Virus record (IMG/VR): IMGVR_UViG_3300028666_000074
Coordinates: 1-34,113 of that record
Length of the DNA: 34,113 bases
DNA from: a virus
Direction: 5' to 3' (one strand)
This document shows, piece after piece, positions 29,499 to 34,113 of the stretch. The stretch's first letter is position 1. Each line of letters starts with the position of its first letter. The notes under the pieces were generated by a model that saw nothing but the letters and a program-made list of their open reading frames with translations, was not told where the DNA came from and made no database searches. Both the position numbers and the translations under genes were made by a program.

Positions 29499-30509
29499 AT
29501 GGTAGTTCAAATACGCAAAGCTGAACGCGCGCAGTCGAAGCTCCGCATCGGTCTCGCAGGACCGTCCGGCGCCGGCAAGACCATGAGCGCGCTCAAGCTC
29601 GCCAGGGGCATCGCAGGGCCGACAGGCCGCATCTGCATGATCGATACCGAGCGCGGCTCGGGCGACCTATATGCCGACATTACCAACTACGACATCATCA
29701 CCCTCACGCCGCCCTACGCCCCGAAGAATTACGTCGAGGCCATCGAGGCGGCCGAGGATGCCGGGTACGATGTCATCATCGTCGACTCACTCTCCCACGC
29801 ATGGACGGACGAAGGCGGCCTGCTCGACCAAGCAGACAAGCTCTCGAAGGGCGGCAACAGATTCACCGTCTGGGCCGACCTAACCCCACAACACCGCAAG
29901 CTCGTGAATGGGATGCTCAACTGTGACGCCCACATCATTGGCACGGTCCGCTCTAAGCAGGAATACGCCATCGAGCACGACGACAAAACCGGCAAGAACA
30001 CGGTCAAGAAGCTCGGCATGGCGCCGGTCCAGCGCGAAGGCATGGAGTACGAATTCACCGTCTTCATGGACATCGAGCAGAACCACATCGCCCACACCTC
30101 GAAGGATCGCACCGATCTATTCAAAGATGAAGCATTTATCATCGACGAATCGGTCGGGGAGCGCCTCCTCTCCTGGCTCATGAGCGGCAAGCCGGCGAGC
30201 CAGCATCCGACGAATAAGGACTCAAGGCTCACCTCCAAGAAATCTCGCATCATCCAACAGCTCAATATGCTCGGCATCCCGACCAAGGATGTCGCCAAAG
30301 AGAGACTGGCGGCGATCATCAAGGAGAAAACCGGCACAGACCTCTCCGATCAGAGCCTCGACGAGATCACAGGCAAGCTCCACATCTTGCTCCAAGAGGC
30401 TAAGGAATCCGGCCTGCTCGATGACCGAGGCTTTATGAAGCCCACGGCACCCACCGCGGCGCCTACCCCTGCACCAAAGGCCGAAGCACAACCAGCTCCG
30501 GCCATATAG
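29499..30509 (+). CDS. Sak4-like RecA-fold ATPase, 336 aa
   Basis: Phage Sak4-type proteins are RecA-core ATPases that promote single-strand annealing and recombination with an SSB partner. The Walker A is GPSGAGKT (21-28), ICMIDTERGSGD (45-56) forms the second strand, and the Walker B is DVIIVDSLSHAW (91-102, with D96). The later RKLVNGMLNCDAHIIGTVRS matches the family core. The C-terminal 100 residues are a helical tail ending in a Pro/Ala-rich stretch. The ssb gene at 31157 nearby strengthens the call. No phage exonuclease is seen beside it. Confidence 0.85.
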   Translation: MVVQIRKAERAQSKLRIGLAGPSGAGKTMSALKLARGIAGPTGRICMIDTERGSGDLYADITNYDIITLTPPYAPKNYVEAIEAAEDAGYDVIIVDSLSHAWTDEGGLLDQADKLSKGGNRFTVWADLTPQHRKLVNGMLNCDAHIIGTVRSKQEYAIEHDDKTGKNTVKKLGMAPVQREGMEYEFTVFMDIEQNHIAHTSKDRTDLFKDEAFIIDESVGERLLSWLMSGKPASQHPTNKDSRLTSKKSRIIQQLNMLGIPTKDVAKERLAAIIKEKTGTDLSDQSLDEITGKLHILLQEAKESGLLDDRGFMKPTAPTAAPTPAPKAEAQPAPAI

Positions 30510-30546
30510 CCAGGACAGTAGGGATACTCAAACTAAAACACAAACT

Positions 30547-30984
30547 ATGGCAATTGAAATGATAGAGCTCATCACGGAGAAGGCCACCAAGCTGAACAAC
30601 CTCCGCCGGGTGATCGACGACATCGAGAAGCGGCATCAGGAGGAGATCGGCACGCTCAAGCAGCAGAAAGAGATCCTCCAAGAGGAGCTCCTCCAAGAGT
30701 TCGACCGGGTCGGTATCACGCAGGTCAAGGTCCCCTCGGGCGAGACGATCGCCAAGGCGACCAGAAAGGGCATCGAGGTCGTGAACGAGATACACGCCTT
30801 CGGATGGGCATATGAAAACCGGGCCGTCTCGATCAGCAAGACGCTCGTAAAGCAGAAGCTCGAAGGCATCATGAAGGAGGGCAAAGAGCTCCCCGCGGGC
30901 TTCGAGTACAAGGAGATTGCATACATCTCCGTCCGCAACGCGAAGGTCGAAGCACAACAGGCCGAAGTGGCCCCGGTAGCATGA
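30547..30984 (+). CDS. Gp157-like coiled-coil protein, 145 aa
   Basis: An N-terminal coiled coil (about residues 10-55, NLRRVIDDIEKRHQEEIGTL) precedes a small beta/alpha domain (ITQVKVPSGETIAKAT, RAVSISKTLVKQKLEGIM, ISVRNAKVE). This architecture resembles siphovirus Gp157-type proteins found beside phage recombinases. I offer that as a likeness, not a firm assignment. It lies between the Sak4-like ATPase and the SSB genes and ends in an ATGA overlap with a small membrane protein. Confidence 0.6.
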   Translation: MAIEMIELITEKATKLNNLRRVIDDIEKRHQEEIGTLKQQKEILQEELLQEFDRVGITQVKVPSGETIAKATRKGIEVVNEIHAFGWAYENRAVSISKTLVKQKLEGIMKEGKELPAGFEYKEIAYISVRNAKVEAQQAEVAPVA

Positions 30985-31154
30985 AAAGGAACAAGCTATC
31001 CCTGCTCCTGCGCACCGGCATCGCCCTCATGTTCGTCGGCGCCTTCCTGACGATGTTCATCATCGGAGCCATCCTTGGCGTCCCGATGATGGTGGCCGGG
31101 GTGGTGTGCATCATTATCAGCATCGCTCGAGGCGATCTTAAGAAGCTACGCTAA
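30981..31154 (+). CDS. Small two-helix membrane protein, 57 aa
   Basis: This gene is short and easily missed. ATG 30981 overlaps the previous stop as ATGA and the frame ends at TAA 31152-31154, two bases before ssb. The product starts MKRNKLSLLLRTG and has two hydrophobic segments (about residues 12-30 and 32-48, ILGVPMMVAGVVCIIISIA), with basic ends (ARGDLKKLR). A membrane protein between a coiled-coil protein and SSB is unexpected. Roles such as holin-like, exclusion or toxin activity are guesses. Tight spacing on both sides argues that it is real. Confidence 0.75.
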   Translation: MKRNKLSLLLRTGIALMFVGAFLTMFIIGAILGVPMMVAGVVCIIISIARGDLKKLR

Positions 31155-31156
31155 CT

Positions 31157-31678
31157 ATGAATGTCAACCAAGCAGTAGTCGTGGGCCGGCTCACCCGGGA
31201 CCCCGAGCTCAAAGCTCTCCCATCAGGGTCGAAGGTCGTGAACATGTCGGTCGCTACATCCCGATCCTACGTCAGAAAGGATGGCACCAAGGAGGAAACG
31301 ACGGAATTCCACAACGTCATCGCCTTCGGAGCCACAGCAGAAACGTGCGGCAGATATCTCACCAAGGGCCAGCAGGTTGCGGTGACCGGCAGGCTTCAGA
31401 CAAGGACGTGGGAAAAGCAGGACGGCTGCAAGGTGTACCGGACCGAGATCATAGCCGACAACATCCAGTTCGGCGCAAAGCCTCAAAATGCGCCCAAGGC
31501 CGCCGCGGAACCCCAGGACGAGCCAAGTATCGAATATGGGGGTGAAAACGCCCCCAGCGAGAGCGTGGCCCCCGCAGCAGCCCCTAAGAAGCCCGAACGC
31601 AAGCCTATGAAGGTGGGCGGACCGGATGGCATCGACTATCCTCAGGAAGATATCAACCCGGACGACATACCGTTCTAA
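31157..31678 (+). CDS. ssb: Single-stranded DNA-binding protein, 173 aa
   Basis: A standard bacterial-type SSB. The OB fold covers residues 1-110 (NQAVVVGRLTRDPELKALPSG, SYVRKDGTKEETTEFHNVIA, YLTKGQQVAVTGRLQTRTW). A Pro/Ala-rich disordered linker follows, then the acidic tip DDIPF, which binds partner proteins. It coats single-stranded DNA during replication and should act with the Sak4-like ATPase. The leader ACGCTAACT-ATG has no Shine-Dalgarno site. Confidence 0.97.
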   Translation: MNVNQAVVVGRLTRDPELKALPSGSKVVNMSVATSRSYVRKDGTKEETTEFHNVIAFGATAETCGRYLTKGQQVAVTGRLQTRTWEKQDGCKVYRTEIIADNIQFGAKPQNAPKAAAEPQDEPSIEYGGENAPSESVAPAAAPKKPERKPMKVGGPDGIDYPQEDINPDDIPF

Positions 31679-31687
31679 CCAACGACC

Positions 31688-32470
31688 ATGCCACTAAATA
31701 TCGAATCATTCAACCCGACGATTGCGGAGCTCAACAAGATAGCTGCCGAGGTCGCCGCGATCGGAGCGGATAGGCCACTCAAGGAGATCAAGGCCGCGCG
31801 CCTAAAGCTCCGAGATGTCCGCATCGGCATCACCAAGAAAGGCAAGGAGATGCGAGATGAAGCTAACCAGTTTTCCAAGGCGGTCATCGCCAAGGAGAAA
31901 GAGCTGGTCGCCATACTCGAGCCTCAAGAGGCACGCCTCCAGGGTATCGAGGACGAGGCGGCCGTCGCACTCGAGCATGAACGTCGCAAGGTGGATCTAC
32001 CGCGCCGCCGCGGACTCCTTGTCGACATAGCGAACCCGACCGACGACGAGCTCCTCGCCATGGACGATACCCAATTCGCTGAATGGCGAAACCAGCAGAT
32101 CGAGACGAAGAACCGCTTGGCACAGGAAGCCCTTGATGCCGATCGTCGGAAGCTCGAGGCAGAGAAGGCCGAGCTCAAGCGCCAACAGGACCTGAAGGAC
32201 GCCGAGGACCGCGGCCGCAAGGAGGCAGCCGAAAAGGCAGAGCGAGATCGCATCACTGCCCAACAGGAAGCGGAACGTAAGGAGGCGGAGCGTATCGAAC
32301 GCGAGGCCCGCGACAAGCGAGCCCTCGAGGCCGAGGAAGCCTTCCAGGCATGGGCTCTTGATCACGGAATGACCAAGGAAAACGCCCGAGAGTTCGAGAT
32401 ACGAAGAATCGGCTCGACCGTCGAGCTATGGAAAAAGGTCGGCACCTACAAGCCCAACCAAACAGCATGA
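31688..32470 (+). CDS. Long coiled-coil protein of the recombination block, 260 aa
   Basis: Residues about 10-95 are helical and resemble proteins that accompany phage recombinases (DUF1351-like pattern: ARLKLRDVRIGITKKGKEMR). Residues about 140-225 are a highly charged coiled coil (KLEAEKAELKRQQDLKDAED and more). The last 35 residues form a small domain (MTKENAREFEIRRIGSTVEL). I see no enzyme motif. Context, next to SSB and the Sak4-like ATPase, suggests an accessory role in recombination or replication. Confidence 0.65.
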   Translation: MPLNIESFNPTIAELNKIAAEVAAIGADRPLKEIKAARLKLRDVRIGITKKGKEMRDEANQFSKAVIAKEKELVAILEPQEARLQGIEDEAAVALEHERRKVDLPRRRGLLVDIANPTDDELLAMDDTQFAEWRNQQIETKNRLAQEALDADRRKLEAEKAELKRQQDLKDAEDRGRKEAAEKAERDRITAQQEAERKEAERIEREARDKRALEAEEAFQAWALDHGMTKENAREFEIRRIGSTVELWKKVGTYKPNQTA

Positions 32471-32643
32471 TCGCAAAGACCCGGGGCACAAAGAAGGGCA
32501 TGGGATATGACGCAAAGGTCGACTATATCCGCCGGCAGCTCGATGGAGCTGCAAACGATGGCCACATCCCCTACTGCATGGACAATGCGGATGACCGAGC
32601 TGCCATGGCGGAGTGGATCGCCGACAACATCCTGCCGCTATGA
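32467..32643 (+). CDS. Hypothetical protein, 58 aa
   Basis: ATG 32467 overlaps the previous stop as ATGA. A longer frame starts at 32428, but that start lies inside the previous gene. The product is small, with a basic front (MIAKTRGTKKGMGYDAKVDY) and a helical acidic end (DDRAAMAEWIADNILPL). I do not recognise it. It also ends in an ATGA overlap. Confidence 0.65.
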   Translation: MIAKTRGTKKGMGYDAKVDYIRRQLDGAANDGHIPYCMDNADDRAAMAEWIADNILPL

Positions 32644-32921
32644 AGTACATCATCACGGACAGGGATGAGGCGGTCGTAGGCACCGGATTCCACGCGGACC
32701 TCGCCAAGCTATGCAAGGGCAAGGTGATCCGAGCCGGCCATTGCAACCGCAGGACCGATGGAACATTCGATGTATCCGGGTGGAGCGTCGGGTTTGACAT
32801 CGACGCGAAGCCCGAGGACGCAGAGATTCTCAAGAGGCTCATCGGACCAGCGACACCGGAGGAGATGCGCACAGGTTATGCACAATCGGCGAATGTCATA
32901 CCGCCAAGCCAAGGAGTATGA
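32640..32921 (+). CDS. Hypothetical protein, 93 aa
   Basis: ATG 32640 forms an ATGA overlap with the previous gene, so I prefer it to the in-frame ATG at 32613. The sequence looks like a small alpha/beta domain (MKYIITDRDEAVVGTGFHAD, FDVSGWSVGFDIDAK, AEILKRLIGPATPEEM). Function unknown. Its end carries AAGGAG at 32911-32916, which may serve the replication gene that follows. Confidence 0.65.
   Translation: MKYIITDRDEAVVGTGFHADLAKLCKGKVIRAGHCNRRTDGTFDVSGWSVGFDIDAKPEDAEILKRLIGPATPEEMRTGYAQSANVIPPSQGV
32911..32916 (+). promoter_or_regulatory. Ribosome-binding site AAGGAG for the replication gene
   Basis: The one good Shine-Dalgarno sequence I found, six bases before GTG 32923. It decides the start choice for the initiator gene and is an exception in a genome where such sites are nearly absent. 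Confidence 0.55.
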
Positions 32922-32922
32922 T

Positions 32923-33786
32923 GTGAAAAATCAAACCTCTATGCCCGAGCTGACCCAAGACAAAGTCATCCACGACGCGAGCTCCGACCGGAAGTACTTC
33001 GCCACGATACCCAATATCGTGATCGACGAAGCCACGCCGACGGAGCTCGCGCTCTACTGCCACCTCAAGCGGATATGCGGAGAGTTCGGGTTGTGCTACG
33101 TCAGCCGGCGAAACCAAATCGTGAAATTCAAAATGGACGCCCGGGTGATCAAGCGCGACATGGCATCCATCGTATTGAAGGGGTGGATCATCGACCAAGG
33201 AAAGAAGCGCATCGCTGGCCACGGTCAGTCGGTCAACCACTACTCCGTCGCCGACATCTGGTCCACTAATATGGCTCAATTCAAGGACGACCGGGTAGGT
33301 GGTACAAATATGCACCATCTAGGTGGTACAGATTCGCACCACTCTGAAACCCAGAGTGAGCAAGGTGGTACAGAATTGCACTCCATAGGTGGTACGAAAA
33401 CGCAGACAAAGAAGAACCTATATACAAAGAAGATAAACACAGGCGCCGGCACACCGGCGCAGGCGACGGAGGTGAAGTCGCCCGAGGAGATCCAAGCATC
33501 GAAGGACACCGTCGACATCATCGACGCATTCGAGCCGGTGAATCCGACCTATCGGAAGTGGTACGGAAACACCACACAGCGGAAGTCCATCGTAGGTCTC
33601 TTGGCCGATCACGGCAAGGACCGCGTCCTCCGGGTGATCGCCCTCTTGCCGAAAACGAACGCGATCCCATATCTCCCCACGATCACGACGCCAGTTCAGC
33701 TCGAGGACAAGTGGGCCGCCCTTGCCGCCGGTCTCGTGAAGGAGAAGTCGAAATTACAAGCTAAAATGAAACCCATCATCACATGA
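32923..33786 (+). CDS. Replication initiator-like helix-turn-helix protein with internal iterons, 287 aa
   Basis: The N-terminal part (about residues 25-105 from GTG 32923) looks like a winged-helix initiator domain: ATPTELALYCHLKRICGEFG, then VSRRNQIVKFKMDARVIKRD and GWIIDQGKKR. A low-complexity linker encoded by four GGT-type iterons follows (GGTNMHHLGGTDSHH, GGTELHSIGGTKTQ), and then a C-terminal helical domain (RKSIVGLLADHGKDRVLRVI). This layout, origin repeats inside the initiator gene, is that of the lambda O gene. GTG 32923 is chosen for the AAGGAG upstream; ATG 32941 is the alternative. No helicase or loader gene is seen, so host proteins are probably recruited. Confidence 0.75.
   Translation: MKNQTSMPELTQDKVIHDASSDRKYFATIPNIVIDEATPTELALYCHLKRICGEFGLCYVSRRNQIVKFKMDARVIKRDMASIVLKGWIIDQGKKRIAGHGQSVNHYSVADIWSTNMAQFKDDRVGGTNMHHLGGTDSHHSETQSEQGGTELHSIGGTKTQTKKNLYTKKINTGAGTPAQATEVKSPEEIQASKDTVDIIDAFEPVNPTYRKWYGNTTQRKSIVGLLADHGKDRVLRVIALLPKTNAIPYLPTITTPVQLEDKWAALAAGLVKEKSKLQAKMKPIIT
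33298..33406. repeat. Four iterons, putative replication origin
   Basis: Four 19-base copies start at 33298 (GGTGGTACAAATATGCACC), 33322 (GGTGGTACAGATTCGCACC), 33364 (GGTGGTACAGAATTGCACT) and 33388 (GGTGGTACGAAAACGCAGA). The first two have GGTG...CACC symmetry. Start-to-start distances are 24, 42 and 24, so the copies form two pairs. An A-rich stretch (33396 to about 33442) follows, suitable for strand opening. Repeats of this type inside an initiator gene mark the origin in lambda-like phages. Confidence 0.8.
33340..33358. repeat. Inverted repeat between the two iteron pairs
   Basis: CACTCTG (33340-33346) and CAGAGTG (33352-33358) are perfect inverted copies around AAACC, centred between iterons 2 and 3. 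It may be an extruded stem or a second protein site in the origin. Confidence 0.7.
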
Positions 33787-34067
33787 GATACCAAATCGTT
33801 ACATCATGCGGGGAGAGAGTCATTGCCGACGAAGCCGACGTCGAAAAGGTGATCCTTGCCAAAGCGAGTGGAGGCTTGGCGATGTGCAAGCGCGGTATCG
33901 TGAATGCCGCCCACCTCGTCGTCATCGTCCCATTCAACGAGAACGAAGGCTCGAATATTCCGAGGTCAGAGCAGTCGGAACGGCCCCTCACCGACGCATA
34001 TCCCGAGCTCCGGGCAAGGATCGTAAAGCTCTACGACAAGTCAGCTTTCCCACTAATACCAAGATGA
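33783..34067 (+). CDS. Hypothetical protein, 94 aa
   Basis: The full copy of the gene cut at the left edge. ATG 33783 overlaps the initiator stop as ATGA, and it ends in the ATGA overlap at 34064. The front has a beta/alpha pattern (RYQIVTSCGERVIADEADVE, LAMCKRGIVNAAHLVVIVPF). The C-terminal part is polar (TDAYPELRARIVKLYDKSA). I do not recognise it. It may be co-made with the replication initiator. Confidence 0.75.
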   Translation: MRYQIVTSCGERVIADEADVEKVILAKASGGLAMCKRGIVNAAHLVVIVPFNENEGSNIPRSEQSERPLTDAYPELRARIVKLYDKSAFPLIPR

Positions 34068-34113
34068 GCGCCCCCATACTATCACCCATCGGACCCGAGG
34101 AGCTCCGCCGGCA
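33966..34113. repeat. Terminal direct repeat, right copy (contig overlap)
   Basis: The 148-base partner of 1-148, with C at 33987 where the left copy has A (Leu versus Ile codon). The difference suggests a strain mixture in the sample or a sequencing error rather than two maintained copies. Confidence 0.95.
34064..34113 (+). CDS. N-terminal fragment of the 146-aa protein at 99-539
   Basis: The first 16 codons plus two bases, identical to 99-148, cut by the window edge. It shows that the gene order runs on from 34 kb to the start of the window through an ATGA overlap. Confidence 0.9.
   Translation, partial: MSAPILSPIGPEELRR

Noticed and set aside
33298-33406. The GGT-type repeats as a CRISPR array or protein repeat only
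   Set aside because: There are only four short copies with unequal 5- and 23-base gaps inside a coding frame, which fits origin iterons and not a CRISPR array.
1-34113. Temperate lifestyle genes (integrase, excisionase, repressor, attachment site)
   Set aside because: No recombinase with a recognisable catalytic pattern and no divergent repressor promoter is present; all genes run one way. A temperate life cannot be excluded, but nothing supports it.

Overview
This window is a complete, or very nearly complete, genome of a tailed double-stranded DNA phage with an HK97-type head and a long non-contractile (siphovirus-like) tail. Bases 1-148 recur at 33966-34113 with one mismatch (position 22 versus 33987). 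The contig therefore closes on itself and the unit genome is about 33,965 bp. Every gene I can support is on the + strand, packed tightly and often overlapping by the four bases ATGA. I see no integrase, repressor, DNA polymerase, helicase or RNA polymerase.

Host. The DNA is GC-rich and uses TGA as a normal stop. Shine-Dalgarno sites are almost absent. Two protein types look to me like families common in Patescibacteria (candidate phyla radiation, Parcubacteria-like genomes). One is the 164-aa protein at 1781-2275, with its VALGS, VPYLGGD and LRWF...DW...RFLAVR blocks. The other is the secreted Ser/Thr-rich proteins with VGIGSTTP-type repeats at 11201-14966. A patescibacterial host is my best inference from memory; nothing in the window proves it.

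Layout. Crossing the join (32.9 kb to 6.2 kb) is an early region. It holds a replication initiator with four iterons inside its coding sequence, a winged-helix protein, a RusA-like nuclease, several unknown small proteins, a ParB-like/DNA methylase fusion and a small C5-cytosine methyltransferase. From 6.25 to 8.45 kb lie the small and large terminase, followed by an initiator tRNA gene. From 8.56 to 18.7 kb is the head module: a portal fused to a Mu F-type domain, HK97 prohead protease with a long extension, and major capsid protein. It is interrupted by a cassette of three signal-peptide proteins, one a trypsin-like protease, plus a coiled-coil membrane protein. From 18.8 to 26.8 kb is the tail module: connector, gp10-like protein, tail terminator, tail tube, frameshifted chaperone, tape measure, baseplate/hub protein and fibre-like proteins. 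From 26.8 to 29.5 kb are lysis candidates: a papain-like peptidase with a peptidoglycan-binding domain, a two-helix membrane protein and an exported SLT-like protein. From 29.5 to 32.5 kb is a recombination module: Sak4-like ATPase, coiled-coil proteins and SSB.

Expression. Eleven perfect TATAAT boxes were found by eye on the + strand, and all lie at the 5' edge of a gene. Seven of them sit only 3-11 bases before an ATG, often with the previous gene's stop codon inside or touching the box. This is the geometry of leaderless mRNA. Most other genes begin by ATGA overlap. The phage also carries a tRNA with initiator (fMet) hallmarks behind its own TATAAT box. The main hypothesis from this window is a phage organised around leaderless initiation that supplies its own initiator tRNA.
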